From assembly GCF_017305435.1 (NCBI RefSeq), contig NZ_JAFKIP010000006.1, positions 248,001 through 312,000 on the forward strand: 64,000 bases of DNA, read 5' to 3'. The DNA is from Microbacterium sp. (lineage in GTDB: Bacteria; Actinomycetota; Actinomycetes; Actinomycetales; Microbacteriaceae). The notes beneath the pieces were generated by a model. That model did not search any database and was not told the DNA's origin. It was given only the letters and a program-made list of their open reading frames with translations. The position numbers and the translations under genes were made by a program. Numbering within the stretch: position 1 is the stretch's first letter; every line of letters starts with the position of its first letter. Positions 15,590 to 24,359 of the stretch are shown here, piece by piece.

Positions 15590-15778
15590 GCCGACGTCGG
15601 CGACCGGCCGTTGCAGGGCGTCGGTCACGGCGGTCTCGGGTACGCGGTAGCTGCGCCCGAACCGGACGGCGGGCAGCTCTCCGGAGTGCACCAGGCGGTA
15701 CACCGTCATCTTCGAGACGCGCATGATGTCCGCCACCTCGGCGACGGTCAGAAAACGCACATCGGGCAACTCGGCCAT
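15587..15778 (-). CDS. Excisionase-like helix-turn-helix DNA-binding protein
   Basis: This 63-residue protein consists of a single MerR/excisionase-type winged helix: FLTVAEVADIMRVSKMTVYR, LVHSGELPAVRFGRSYRVPE. Despite the name of the family there is no integrase or phage gene nearby. It is a conserved chromosomal gene adjacent to bS22 and proC in actinobacteria. The start is ATG 15778 with GGGGAGAG just upstream; longer frames have no ribosome-binding site. It may regulate neighbouring genes, but no target is evident. Confidence 0.9.
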   Translation of the reverse strand: MAELPDVRFLTVAEVADIMRVSKMTVYRLVHSGELPAVRFGRSYRVPETAVTDALQRPVADVG

Positions 15779-15788
15779 TCTCACTCTC

Positions 15789-15851
15789 CCCAGCGCCTGG
15801 CTCCCCCGCGGCGCTGGGATCAGCGTAGAGGCTGGCCGGGACGCGTGTAAA
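15789..15851 (-). promoter_or_regulatory. Promoter with stem-loop at the mRNA 5' end of the HTH gene
   Basis: Minus-strand TTTACA (15851-15846) and TACGCT (15827-15822) are separated by 18 bp. The predicted start falls in the first arm of the 9-bp inverted repeat CCCAGCGCC/GGCGCTGGG (15789-15797, 15810-15818). The second arm abuts the ribosome-binding site (GGGGAGAG), so the stem could shelter the message or control translation. Confidence 0.55.
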
Positions 15852-15923
15852 CCTCTGTGACGGCTGTGACTGGGCTCGGCGTCTTCTCGGCGCCGGCTGG
15901 ATGACGCGGTCGGTCTGCGCGCG

Positions 15924-16331
15924 TCAGCGGCCCGGGATGCGCTTGAGCATGCTGTCGAAGGCATGCTTCGTGGATGCCGCGGCCCGGCCCACCAGGTCCG
16001 CGGCGGCCGCGGCGGAGTCGGTCAAGGTCGTCGCGCCCTCCGCGGGGCCTGTCAGCGCTTCATCGAAGAACGGGATGAGCCAGTCGTCGACGACGTCGAG
16101 CGGAGCCGTCGACAGGCTGTAGTAGCGGTGCTGCCCCTCCTCGCGGACGGAGACCAGTTCCGCCTCCCGCAGCACCTTCAGATGCTTGGACACCGTGGGC
16201 TGGCTGACGCCGAGCTCGCTCACGATGTACGAGACGCTCGTGCCGTGCTCGCTCGCGATCGCACGCTCGCGCAGCAGCTGCAGGATGTCCCGACGGGTAC
16301 CGTCGGCGATCACGTCGAAGATGTCCGCCAT
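15924..16331 (-). CDS. ArsR family winged-helix regulator
   Basis: This 135-residue protein has an N-terminal ArsR/SmtB winged helix: FDVIADGTRRDILQLL, VSYIVSELGVSQPTVSKHLK, VLREAELVSVREEGQHRYYSL. The C-terminal third is Ala-rich and helical. There are no cysteines, so the classic metal-binding sites are absent and the signal is unknown. The start is ATG 16331, with TAACCT 6 nt upstream (leaderless). It is divergent from the TrkH gene, 76 nt away, and could regulate it. Confidence 0.9.
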   Translation of the reverse strand: MADIFDVIADGTRRDILQLLRERAIASEHGTSVSYIVSELGVSQPTVSKHLKVLREAELVSVREEGQHRYYSLSTAPLDVVDDWLIPFFDEALTGPAEGATTLTDSAAAAADLVGRAAASTKHAFDSMLKRIPGR

Positions 16332-16337
16332 GAAGGT

Positions 16338-16343
16338 AGGTTA
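16338..16343 (-). promoter_or_regulatory. Leaderless -10 box for the ArsR gene
   Basis: Minus-strand TAACCT ends 6 nt before the ATG at 16331. The opposite TrkH promoter (TACCAT, 16363-16368) is 20 bp away, so the two compete for the same short region. Confidence 0.5.
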
Positions 16344-16407
16344 GCCCGCCTCTCGTCCCGAGTACCATGACAACGACCCGGCACGACCACGCAACGAGGA
16401 GGACGCC

Positions 16408-17850
16408 ATGGCGGACGACTCCGTCGGCGTCCGCGTCGGTCGCCGCATCGGCGCCGCCGCCGGGTCGCTCTTCCGCGGTGTGCGCGAACTCGCGACCGCC
16501 TCTCCATCGCGCTTCGCGGTTCTCGTGTTCTCCACCCTCATCCTCGTGTTCACGGGGCTGTTCTCGCTCCCCGCGGCGACGACATCCGGCATCCGCACCC
16601 CCTTCGCCGACGCGCTCTTCACGGCGGTCTCCACGATCTGCGTGACGGGCCTGTCTACGGTCGACATGGCGACGCACTGGTCGCCGTTCGGCCACGTCCT
16701 CGTCTTCATCGGCGTGAACGTGGGCGCGATGGGCGTGCTGACCCTGGCATCCATCCTCGGCCTCGTCATCTCCAAGCGCCTGGGCCTTCGGGCGAAGCTC
16801 ATCGCGGCGGGCGACACGAACCCGCTGCGCGCGCACGGCGGCCCGGTCAACGAGGGGCAGACCGTGCGCCTCGGCGAGGTCGGTCAGCTGCTCGCCACCG
16901 TCGCACTGTCGACCCTCGTGATCGAGGTCGCGCTCGCGCTCCTGCTCTATCCGTCACTGCTCATCGGGGGGGTCGACCCGCTCACGGCGCTGTGGGAGGC
17001 GCCGTTCTACGCGGCGATGTCGTTCACGAACACGGGCTTCACCCCGAACGCCGGTGGGCTCACGCCGTTCGCGACGGACTACTTCTTCCTCACCGTGCTG
17101 ATGGCGGGGGTGTTCCTCGGGTCGATCGGGTTCCCGGTGATCTTCACACTGTGGCGCCACCACTTCCACCTCCGGCGCTGGTCGCTGCACGCGAAGCTGA
17201 CGATCATCACGACCGTGATCCTCTTCTTCGTGGGCGCCGGGGTCTTCCTCCTGCTCGAGTACGCCAACCCCAAGACGTTCGGCGGCATGGATGCCTGGGA
17301 CACGACCTTCCAAGCCTTCTTCCTCTCCGCCATGACGAGGTCGGGCGGGTTCTCCGTCGTCGACATCGGCGATCTGAACGGGTCGTCGCTCGTCGTCGGA
17401 TCGATGCTCATGTTCGTGGGCGGCGGCTCGGCATCCACCGCCGGCGGCATCAAGGTCACGACGCTCGCCGTGCTCGCCCTCGCGGTGTGGTCGGAGGCGA
17501 AGGGCCGCCCCTCGGTCGAGGCGTTCGGGCGGCGGATCCCGAGCGACGTGCAGCGCGTGGCGCTCTCGGTCGTCGCATGGGGGGCGACGATCGTCGCCGT
17601 CTCGACCATCACGATCACGCAGATCACCGGCGACACCGTCGAGAACGTCCTGTTCGACGTCGTCTCGGGCTTCGCGACCGTGGGCCTGTCGACGGGGCTC
17701 ACGGCGACCCTCCCCGACCCCGCCGTCTACGTCCTCGCCCTCACGATGTTCATGGGGCGCGTTGGTACAGTGACTCTCGCCGCGGCCGTGGCCGCGACAT
17801 CCCGTTCGCAGCACTACTCGCTGCCCGTGGAAAGGCCCATCGTTGGTTGA
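16408..17850 (+). CDS. trkH: TrkH/KtrB family potassium uptake channel
   Basis: This 480-residue membrane protein has the four-fold pore repeat of TrkH/KtrB: filter loops TVSTICVTGLSTVD (repeat 1, near residue 75), MSFTNTGFTPNAGG (repeat 2), SAMTRSGGFSVVDIG (repeat 3) and VSGFATVGLSTGLT (repeat 4). The loop GGGSASTAGGIKVTT is the gate region of repeat 3. The N-terminal 40 residues are cytosolic. The start is ATG 16408, preceded by GAGGAGG. The regulatory subunit gene follows with an 8-base overlap. Confidence 0.93.
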   Translation: MADDSVGVRVGRRIGAAAGSLFRGVRELATASPSRFAVLVFSTLILVFTGLFSLPAATTSGIRTPFADALFTAVSTICVTGLSTVDMATHWSPFGHVLVFIGVNVGAMGVLTLASILGLVISKRLGLRAKLIAAGDTNPLRAHGGPVNEGQTVRLGEVGQLLATVALSTLVIEVALALLLYPSLLIGGVDPLTALWEAPFYAAMSFTNTGFTPNAGGLTPFATDYFFLTVLMAGVFLGSIGFPVIFTLWRHHFHLRRWSLHAKLTIITTVILFFVGAGVFLLLEYANPKTFGGMDAWDTTFQAFFLSAMTRSGGFSVVDIGDLNGSSLVVGSMLMFVGGGSASTAGGIKVTTLAVLALAVWSEAKGRPSVEAFGRRIPSDVQRVALSVVAWGATIVAVSTITITQITGDTVENVLFDVVSGFATVGLSTGLTATLPDPAVYVLALTMFMGRVGTVTLAAAVAATSRSQHYSLPVERPIVG

Positions 17851-18514
17851 GCAGCTGCGCAGCGACGCCCCCGTCCTCGTGATCGGACTCGGCCGGTTCG
17901 GCGCCGCGTGCGCCGGCGAGCTCGATCGCCTGGACCGCGAGGTCCTCGCGATCGACGACAACCTCGAGCTCGTGCAGAAGTGGTCCGAGCGGGTGACCCA
18001 CACCGTCCAGGCGGATGCCAAGAACATCGACGCGCTGAAGCAGATCGGCGCGCAGGACTTCCAGGTGGCGGTCGTCGCGGTCGGATCGTCGATCGAGGCA
18101 TCCGTGCTCATCACCGCCAACCTCGTCGACCTGAAGGTTCCGCAGATCTGGGCGAAGGCGGTCTCGCAGAGCCACGGCAAGATCCTCGCCCGCGTCGGCG
18201 CGAACCACGTCATCTACCCCGAGCGCGAGGCCGGCGAGCGCGTCGCCCACCTCGTGTCGGGGCGCATGCTCGACTTCATCCGGTTCGACGACGACTTCGT
18301 GCTCGCGAAGATGTACCCGCCGAAGTTCATCCGCGGGATCGGTCTGAACGAGTCGGGCGTCCGCTCGAAGTACAACGTGACCGTCGTCGGCGTGAAGAGC
18401 CCCGGCAAGCCGTTCCGCTACGCGGAGGCGGACACCGTGGTCACCAACCACGACCTCATCATCGTGTCGGGCACGAACAGCGACATCGAACGATTCGCGT
18501 CGCTCGACCGCTGA
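17843..18514 (+). CDS. trkA: TrkA/KtrA family NAD-binding potassium regulator
   Basis: This 223-residue cytosolic gating subunit has an N-terminal RCK_N Rossmann domain (VLVIGLGRFGAACAGELDRL, then VLAIDDNLELV) and a C-terminal RCK_C domain (GIGLNESGVRSKYNVTVVGV). It binds nucleotides and opens the TrkH channel. The start is a TTG at 17843, inside the end of trkH, which implies translational coupling and lower expression than the channel. Length is typical for KtrA-like proteins. Confidence 0.92.
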   Translation: MVEQLRSDAPVLVIGLGRFGAACAGELDRLDREVLAIDDNLELVQKWSERVTHTVQADAKNIDALKQIGAQDFQVAVVAVGSSIEASVLITANLVDLKVPQIWAKAVSQSHGKILARVGANHVIYPEREAGERVAHLVSGRMLDFIRFDDDFVLAKMYPPKFIRGIGLNESGVRSKYNVTVVGVKSPGKPFRYAEADTVVTNHDLIIVSGTNSDIERFASLDR

Positions 18515-18645
18515 CGGCTGTCGCGGGGTAGCCGAGTGCGCCGGCTCTCGCCGAGTGCGCCGGTTGCTGACCGCGGACAACGGGTGATCTCGACAGCAAG
18601 CGGCGCTGTGGATGCCGCAGCCGGAGGCGAGTTCGCGCGGTAGGG
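18515..18645. other. Intergenic region between convergent trkA and proC
   Basis: These 131 bases hold no ORF of note. GCCGAGTGCGCCGG occurs twice in tandem (18531-18544, 18550-18563). I see no clear terminator. Confidence 0.4.
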
Positions 18646-19476
18646 CTACGCGCCCGCGGCGAGCTCGCGGGCGCGGGCGAGTGCGGCGTCGGTCGCCTCG
18701 GCGAAGATCCCCGCGAGGTTCGCGCCCTGCAGCACGGCGACGGCGCGCTCGGTCGTCCCCTTCGGGCTCGTGACGCGGCGACGGAGCTCGGCCGGATCCT
18801 CCCCCGTGGCATCCAGCAGCGCCGCAGCGCCGATGAAGGTCTGCTCGGCCATGAGCCGCGCGTCGGCGTCGGAGAACCCCTTGCCGCGGGCCGCCTCCGT
18901 GAGCTCCTCGATGAGGAGGAAGACGTAGGCGGGGCCCGATCCGGAGATCGTCGACAGCGCGTCGATCTGCGCCTCGGGCACGTCGATGACGACGCCGCAC
19001 GTCTCGAAGAGCGCGCGCACGAGCGCGAGGTCGGCATCGGATGCCGCGGACCCCCGCGCCAGTCCTGTCACCGCCTTGCCGACGACCGCGGGAGTGTTCG
19101 GCATCGAGCGGATGACCGGCACGCCCTCGCCGACGATCGACTCGAAGGTCGCGATCGTCACCCCGGCGGCGAGGCTCACGACGATCGCGCCGGGTCGCAG
19201 AGCGGGGGCGATCTCGCGCAGCAGATCGGGCACCATGACGGGTTTGACGCCCACGAGGACGATGTCGGCTTCGGCCGCGGCGTGGGTGTTGGCCTCGGCA
19301 TCCGTCTCGAGGGCGATGCTCGTGACGCCGTCGCCGGCGAGCTCCGCCGCCTTGGCCTGGGAGCGGTTGGTGACGGTCAGCTGCGGGGCGAGTCCCGAGC
19401 GGATGAGGCCGTGCGCGATGGCGCCGCCCATCGAACCGGCACCGAGGATCGCGATCGCGGGAAGGGTCTGGGGCAT
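18646..19476 (-). CDS. proC: Pyrroline-5-carboxylate reductase
   Basis: This 276-residue enzyme performs the last step of proline synthesis, reducing pyrroline-5-carboxylate with NAD(P)H. The N-terminal Rossmann motif is AILGAGSMGGAIAHGLI. The conserved VKPVMVPDLL and IRSMPNTPAVVGKA follow. The C-terminal dimerisation helix contains ALSTISGSGPAYVFLLIEEL, the family signature. The start is ATG 19476 with GGGAGGA upstream; a longer frame to 19677 lacks homology. It lies 40 nt downstream of the GntR gene, on the same strand. Confidence 0.95.
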   Translation of the reverse strand: MPQTLPAIAILGAGSMGGAIAHGLIRSGLAPQLTVTNRSQAKAAELAGDGVTSIALETDAEANTHAAAEADIVLVGVKPVMVPDLLREIAPALRPGAIVVSLAAGVTIATFESIVGEGVPVIRSMPNTPAVVGKAVTGLARGSAASDADLALVRALFETCGVVIDVPEAQIDALSTISGSGPAYVFLLIEELTEAARGKGFSDADARLMAEQTFIGAAALLDATGEDPAELRRRVTSPKGTTERAVAVLQGANLAGIFAEATDAALARARELAAGA

Positions 19477-19516
19477 GCTCACATCCTCCCAGAGGAACCG
19501 CGGGATCCCGACGGAT

Positions 19517-20188
19517 TCACCTGTCTCGCCGACCCGAGATGATGTCCACCGAGGGCGCGCGTCCCCTCTCGATATGGCTGAAGGCGAGGCTCTCGGCGAG
19601 ACGCGCATTGCCTTCCGAGATCGCGGCCAGGAGCTGCTCATGCTCATGGGACTGCTCATGCGCGTCGCGGTCGGCACCCGTCAGGTAGAACAGCCAGACC
19701 AGCCTGCCGCTGACGACGCGGGTGAGCGAGGTGAGAAGCGCACTGTCCGCCATCTCGACGATGCACGCGTGGAATGCCGCGTGCGCCTCGGCGATCGCGA
19801 GGCGATCCCCTCCGGTGACGGCCACGTGCGCGGAGTCGAGCGCGCGATCGAGGTCGTCGACCGGTGCCCCACGGCCGGCGTTCTGCGCCGCAAGCCGCGC
19901 AGCCAGGGTCTCGAGACTCAGCCGAACGTCGAACAGCTCGTCGATGGAGCGCCGGTCCCATCCCACGATACGAGCGCTGCGGCGGGGGGCCGTGGCGAGG
20001 AATCCGTCCACGCCGAGCTGGAGGATCGCTGCCCGAACGGGAATCCGCGACATCTCGAGTTCATCGGCCAACCGCCCCTCGACGATGGCGGCTCCGTCGG
20101 GATATCGACCGAGGATGATCGCCGTGCGGATGCGCCGGTAGGCGGTGGCCGCCAGGGAGTCATCCGACGCGCCGTGTCCTTCCGGCAT
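19517..20188 (-). CDS. GntR family (FCD) transcriptional regulator
   Basis: This 223-residue regulator has an N-terminal GntR winged helix (AYRRIRTAIILGRYPDGAAI, VEGRLADELEMSRIPVRAAI) and a helical FCD ligand domain with the metal-binding pattern (FDVRLSLETLAARLAA, AHAAFHACIVEMAD, EHEQLLAAISEGNARL). The FCD group senses organic acids and sugar acids. The start is ATG 20188 with GAGGAG upstream. It is co-directional with and 52 nt downstream of the cyclodeaminase-family gene, and probably controls that gene and the divergent ABC/hydrolase operon. Confidence 0.9.
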   Translation of the reverse strand: MPEGHGASDDSLAATAYRRIRTAIILGRYPDGAAIVEGRLADELEMSRIPVRAAILQLGVDGFLATAPRRSARIVGWDRRSIDELFDVRLSLETLAARLAAQNAGRGAPVDDLDRALDSAHVAVTGGDRLAIAEAHAAFHACIVEMADSALLTSLTRVVSGRLVWLFYLTGADRDAHEQSHEHEQLLAAISEGNARLAESLAFSHIERGRAPSVDIISGRRDR

Positions 20189-20240
20189 CCCATCTCCTCT
20201 CACGGTGCCGTCCGTCGCACCGCCACCGCGCGACGCCGCG

Positions 20241-21236
20241 TCACGATCGGATCGCGACCATTGTGCCAGCGCCGACGGCGCGCGCGCGCAGACACAGCAC
20301 GTGCGCCGCATAGAGGTCCTGGATGCCGAGGCCGACCGAGTTGAAGATCGTGAGCCCGCCGCGCGCCGCACTCGCGGCGGTGTCGATCGCGTCGCCGAGC
20401 GGGACGAGCCGTGTCGGGTCCAGCGCGCCCGCGACGAACGCGTCGCGGATGTTCCCGGACTCGGCGACGGCGACCGCCGGGTGGTCGACGACGACCACGC
20501 GCGCGTCCCGGAACACGTCGGCCTCTACCTCGCTGAACATCGGGCGTGGGGGGGAGCCCACGGCGTTGACGTGGACGCGATCGCCGAGCATCGAGCGGGA
20601 AAGGAATGGTTCCTGAGCGGGTGTCAACGTGCAGACGACATCCGCGGCGTCGAGCGCGGCCTCCCGCGTCGAGGCGGCCGTCGCGGGGATGCCCTCAGCG
20701 GCCAGCTGCCGAGCGCAGGCCTCGGCTCTCGCCGCGCTGCGAGACCACACGCGCACCTCTTCGAATCCACGGACGAGGCGCAGCGAGCGCGCATGCTCGG
20801 CCGCGAGGGGCCCCGCTCCGATGAGGGAGACGACGCGCGCATCGGGGGCCACGAGCACGTCCGTCGCGAGCGCGGTCACCGCCGCGGTGCGGATACGGGT
20901 GAGCGCGCGCCCGTCGACGATGGCGACACACTCCGCCGTGGTCGCATCGAACAGCACGACGGTCGAGCGCTGCGCGGGGAGTCCCGCGGCGCGATTGCGC
21001 GGCGCGTCGGCGAGGACTTTGACGGCGAACAGCCCCAGTTCCTCGGACAGCGCGCTCATGGGCACCACGGCGGGAGCGTCCGCGGTGCCGTCGACACCGA
21101 CCGGGAGCGCGTCGGGTCTCGGCTGCACGGCGCTGCCCGTCCGCAGGGCCCGGTGCGCCGCCGCCATCGCGTGTCGCATCTCCTCCGCGTCCGCGAGGCC
21201 CTCGACGTCGACGGAGGTCAGTGTCAGTGTCGCCAT
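20241..21236 (-). CDS. Ornithine cyclodeaminase/mu-crystallin family protein
   Basis: This 331-residue NAD(P)-dependent protein shows RTAAVTALATDVLVAPDARV before the Rossmann motif SLIGAGPLAAEHARSL. The later strand VHVNAVGSPPRPMFSEVEADVF and GLTIFNSVGLGIQDLYAA are family signatures. Members include ornithine cyclodeaminase, alanine dehydrogenase and ketimine or pyrroline-2-carboxylate reductases. The usual GAD of the family is GSP-like here, so the reaction cannot be named. The start is ATG 21236 with AAAGGAG just upstream; the longer frame would run through the operator. Confidence 0.85.
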   Translation of the reverse strand: MATLTLTSVDVEGLADAEEMRHAMAAAHRALRTGSAVQPRPDALPVGVDGTADAPAVVPMSALSEELGLFAVKVLADAPRNRAAGLPAQRSTVVLFDATTAECVAIVDGRALTRIRTAAVTALATDVLVAPDARVVSLIGAGPLAAEHARSLRLVRGFEEVRVWSRSAARAEACARQLAAEGIPATAASTREAALDAADVVCTLTPAQEPFLSRSMLGDRVHVNAVGSPPRPMFSEVEADVFRDARVVVVDHPAVAVAESGNIRDAFVAGALDPTRLVPLGDAIDTAASAARGGLTIFNSVGLGIQDLYAAHVLCLRARAVGAGTMVAIRS

Positions 21237-21481
21237 GAGATCTCCTTTGGTATACCGAACATAGTGGTTGTGGCGCGGAGCAACGCCACACATGCGTATC
21301 CGCGCGACGGCGCGTAGCCGTCGAACAGTCGCTGCACTCCTCCACTTTCCGCGCAAATACGGGCGAAATTGGCAACGAGGGACAGACCGAAGAGTTCACT
21401 GCGCGGAAACTGCAGGACATATCGCAGAAACATAAGTAGCGGATCCTGTATCCCAAAGCACGGTCGCGAGAGGAGGCGCAC
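21237..21481. promoter_or_regulatory. Divergent control region of the catabolic locus
   Basis: This 245-bp, comparatively AT-rich region separates the cyclodeaminase gene from the ABC operon. An 8-bp perfect palindrome GGTATACC (21249-21256) within TTGGTATACCGA sits just upstream of the leftward ribosome-binding site. GTATAC-centred sites are a known type for FCD-type GntR proteins, so it is a candidate operator. GAGAGGAGG at about 21469-21477 is the rightward ribosome-binding site. No certain -10/-35 pair was fixed. Confidence 0.5.
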
Positions 21482-22408
21482 ATGGCGGCATTGGTCTTGA
21501 GAAGACTCATACAGGCCCTGGCGACGATCTTCGTGGTCGTGACCATCGCGTTCGCCCTGGGGCGCCTCAGCGGCAGCCCTGCCGCTCTTCTGCTCGGTGA
21601 CAACGCTTCGCGCGAACAGATCGACGCTCTCGACGCGAGCCTGGGGTTCGACCAGCCGCTCTGGAAGCAGTACGTCGACTACATCGTCGGCATCGTCACC
21701 CGCGGGGACTTCGGCGACTCGTATCGCCAGCGCGGCATCCCCTCCATGCAGCTGGTGCTCGAGCGGGTCCCTGCATCCTTACAGCTCGGCGCCGTGGGGC
21801 TCGTCGCCGGGGTGCTGCTCGCCGTCGTCGCGGCAGTGGCGGTCCACGTCGTCCGGAGCGCCGGCATGCGCACGGCATTGCTGGCCCTGGGATCGGCTCG
21901 CCAGGCCATCCCCGACTTCTTCTTCGGGTTGTTGCTCGTGCTCGTCTTCTCGGTCGCGCTGGGGCTGCTGCCGTCGCTCGGCAACCGCGACCCGCTCGCG
22001 ATCATCATGCCCGCAGCCACGATCGCGACGGCGCAGTTCGTCGTGTACCTGCGGCTGCTCGACAACGCGCTGGGCGAGCAGTCGCGGCTCGACTACGCCC
22101 GCACGGCCTACGCCCGGGGAGAGACCCGTCTGCGCGTCGTGGTGGCGGAACAGCTGCCCAACGCCGTGCTCCCCGTTCTCACCATCGCCGGCATCAGTCT
22201 CGGGTCCTTCCTGGGCGGGCTCGTCATCGTCGAGAACGTCTTCGCGTGGCCGGGCCTCGGCCAACTGATGCTGAGCGCCGTCTACGCGCGCGACTTCCCT
22301 GTCGTGCAGTCCGGGCTCATCGTCGTCGCCGTGCTTTTCATCCTCGCCAACGCACTCGTCGACGTCGTGAGCGCGCTCATCGACCCGAGAGTGAGACACC
22401 TCGCATGA
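21482..22408 (+). CDS. ABC transporter permease (DppB/NikB-like)
   Basis: This 308-residue permease has the DppB/NikB N-terminal span (RRLIQALATIFVVVTIAFAL), the conserved LGDNASREQIDALDASLGFDQPL periplasmic segment, and an EAA-type loop YARTAYARGETRLRVVVAEQ. It is the first gene of a five-gene peptide/nickel-type (PepT family) importer. The start is ATG 21482 with a strong ribosome-binding site. It overlaps the second permease by ATGA. Confidence 0.9.
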   Translation: MAALVLRRLIQALATIFVVVTIAFALGRLSGSPAALLLGDNASREQIDALDASLGFDQPLWKQYVDYIVGIVTRGDFGDSYRQRGIPSMQLVLERVPASLQLGAVGLVAGVLLAVVAAVAVHVVRSAGMRTALLALGSARQAIPDFFFGLLLVLVFSVALGLLPSLGNRDPLAIIMPAATIATAQFVVYLRLLDNALGEQSRLDYARTAYARGETRLRVVVAEQLPNAVLPVLTIAGISLGSFLGGLVIVENVFAWPGLGQLMLSAVYARDFPVVQSGLIVVAVLFILANALVDVVSALIDPRVRHLA

Positions 22409-23349
22409 CCGTGCACTCCACGCCGGCCGGCTCGGCATTCGCCGAGAGGGCGCACGCCGAGCAGACCCCGCCGCCAGCACCCGACCGCGACACGGCTGCA
22501 CGATTCGTGTGGCCGCGCCTGCGCCCCACGGAATGGGTGGGCGCGGGCATCCTCGCCGCGGTCGTCGCCTTCATCCTCATCGTTCCACTTCTGCCGGGGA
22601 GCGACCCGTACGGGCAGGACCTCTCGGCATCCTTCGCGCGTCCCTTCACCGACTGGTCCCACCCTCTGGGCACCGACATGCTGGGCCGCGACCTCGCGAG
22701 CCGGCTGGCCGTGGGCGGCCAGATCTCGCTCGGGATCGTCGTGTTCGTCGTCGCAATCAATGCGTTCGTGGGCATGGTGACCGGGATGATCGCCGGCTAC
22801 GCGGGCGGACGGCTGGACAACCTGCTGATGGGCTGGGCTGACGTGCAGCTCGCGATGCCGCTCATCCTTGTCCTCATCGCCCTCTCCGCCGCCTTCGGGC
22901 CCAACGTCTGGGTCATGATCCTCACCCTCGCGGCGACGTACTGGGTGGGGTACGCCCGCGTCGCACGCAGCACGGCCATGTCGCTCAAGGGCCGCGACTT
23001 CGTCATCGCACCGCGCATCCAGGGAGCGAGCCCGCAGTGGATCGTCTCGACGCACATCGCACCGCACGTGGGAGTCCAGGTCCTCATCCTCGCCTCGGCG
23101 GACATCGGCGGAGTGCTCCTGCTGACCTCGTCGTTCGACTACCTCGGTCTCGGCGTGCAGGCGCCGACTCCGTCGTGGGGGCTGCTGATCAGCGAAGGCC
23201 AGAAATACGTGCGCGATGCGCCGTATCTGGCGCTGATGCCCGGCATCGCGATCTTCCTCGTGGTGATCGGCGTCAATCTCCTCAGCCAGCGCTTCACCTC
23301 CGAGCGTGAGCTCTCCGCCCTCCGCCGCCGGAAGAAGGTCCGCGCATGA
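22405..23349 (+). CDS. ABC transporter permease (DppC/NikC-like)
   Basis: This 314-residue permease has the DppC signature HPLGTDMLGRDLASRLAVGG near residues 85-104 and an EAA loop RIQGASPQWIVSTHIAPHVG. Six spans are expected. The N-terminal 40 residues are cytosolic and variable. The start is ATG 22405, overlapping the previous stop; the next gene also overlaps by ATGA. Confidence 0.9.
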   Translation: MTVHSTPAGSAFAERAHAEQTPPPAPDRDTAARFVWPRLRPTEWVGAGILAAVVAFILIVPLLPGSDPYGQDLSASFARPFTDWSHPLGTDMLGRDLASRLAVGGQISLGIVVFVVAINAFVGMVTGMIAGYAGGRLDNLLMGWADVQLAMPLILVLIALSAAFGPNVWVMILTLAATYWVGYARVARSTAMSLKGRDFVIAPRIQGASPQWIVSTHIAPHVGVQVLILASADIGGVLLLTSSFDYLGLGVQAPTPSWGLLISEGQKYVRDAPYLALMPGIAIFLVVIGVNLLSQRFTSERELSALRRRKKVRA

Positions 23350-24359
23350 CTCGTGATGTGCTCCTGCGCGTCGATGACCTGGTCGTCGGCACCCGCGGGG
23401 AGAAGGGACGCGAGATACGCCTGGTCGATGGGGTCTCGTTCGAGATCGCGGAGGGTGAGGTGCTCTGCGTCGTGGGCGAGTCGGGATCGGGCAAGAGCCT
23501 GACGATGGCCGCCGTCCTCGGCCTCCTGCCGACCGGCGTCGAGGTCCTCTCCGGGCGCGTCGAGTACCGGGGAGAGGATCTGCTCGGCGCCGGCGAGCGC
23601 CGCCTGCGGGAGCTGCGCGGACGGCGGCTCGCGATGGTGTTCCAGGATCCGATGACCGCGCTCAACCCGGTGAAGCGCGTGGGCGCCCAGATCGCCCGCG
23701 CGGTGCGCCTGCACGCCGATGGCATGACCCGCGCCGAGGCGGACCGGCGCGCAGCAGAGCTTCTTGCTTCCGTCGGCGTTCCGGATGCCGCAGCCCGGGC
23801 TCGCGCCTACCCGCATCAGTGGTCCGGCGGCATGCGTCAGCGGGCGGTGATCGCCGCCGCCATCGCCCACGATCCGGACCTCCTGGTGGCGGACGAGCCC
23901 ACGACGGCGCTCGACGTCACGATCCAGGCGCAGATCATGGAGCTGCTCGCCGACGCCCGGCGCCGGACCGGCGCGGCGATGGCGCTCATCACGCACGACC
24001 TCGGGCTCGTGGCCCAGACCGCGGATCGCATCGTCATCATGTACTCGGGGCGGATCGTCGAGTCGGGGTCCGTGTGGCAGCTCTTCGATGGACCTCGCCA
24101 CCCGTACACGGCGGGCCTCCTGGCGAGCTTGCTCACCGCGGAGAGCGCGAACGGACGCGCCTATGCGATCCCGGGAGCGCCGCCGCAGCCCGCGGCCCGG
24201 CCCGCGGGGTGCCCGTTCGCGCCGCGGTGCCAGCTTCCGGCGAAGTCGGAGCGGTGCGTCAGTGAGGTCCCGGGCCTGCGCACGGTGGCATCCGATCACC
24301 TGTCCGCGTGCCATCACACCGACACAGTCACGCGCTTCGCCCAGGAGGTCGCCCGATGA
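23346..24359 (+). CDS. ABC transporter ATP-binding protein (DppD-like)
   Basis: This 337-residue ATPase has Walker A GESGSGKSLTMAAV, Q-loop MVFQDPMTALNPV, signature WSGGMRQRAVIAAAI, Walker B LLVADEPTTALDVT and switch ALITHDLGLVAQ. A C-terminal oligopeptide-type extension contains CPFAPRCQLPAKSERC, the cysteine cluster that holds an iron-sulfur cluster in some Dpp-type ATPases. It is part of the overlapping operon. Confidence 0.92.
   Translation: MTRDVLLRVDDLVVGTRGEKGREIRLVDGVSFEIAEGEVLCVVGESGSGKSLTMAAVLGLLPTGVEVLSGRVEYRGEDLLGAGERRLRELRGRRLAMVFQDPMTALNPVKRVGAQIARAVRLHADGMTRAEADRRAAELLASVGVPDAAARARAYPHQWSGGMRQRAVIAAAIAHDPDLLVADEPTTALDVTIQAQIMELLADARRRTGAAMALITHDLGLVAQTADRIVIMYSGRIVESGSVWQLFDGPRHPYTAGLLASLLTAESANGRAYAIPGAPPQPAARPAGCPFAPRCQLPAKSERCVSEVPGLRTVASDHLSACHHTDTVTRFAQEVAR

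Noticed and set aside
15587-15778. Excisionase-like HTH gene as a sign of a prophage or integrated element
   Set aside because: No integrase, attachment repeats or phage genes are near, and the neighbourhood (proC, bS22) is a conserved chromosomal arrangement in actinobacteria.
18531-18563. Short tandem repeat as a start of a CRISPR or satellite array
   Set aside because: Only two copies of 14 bases occur and there is no spacer pattern.
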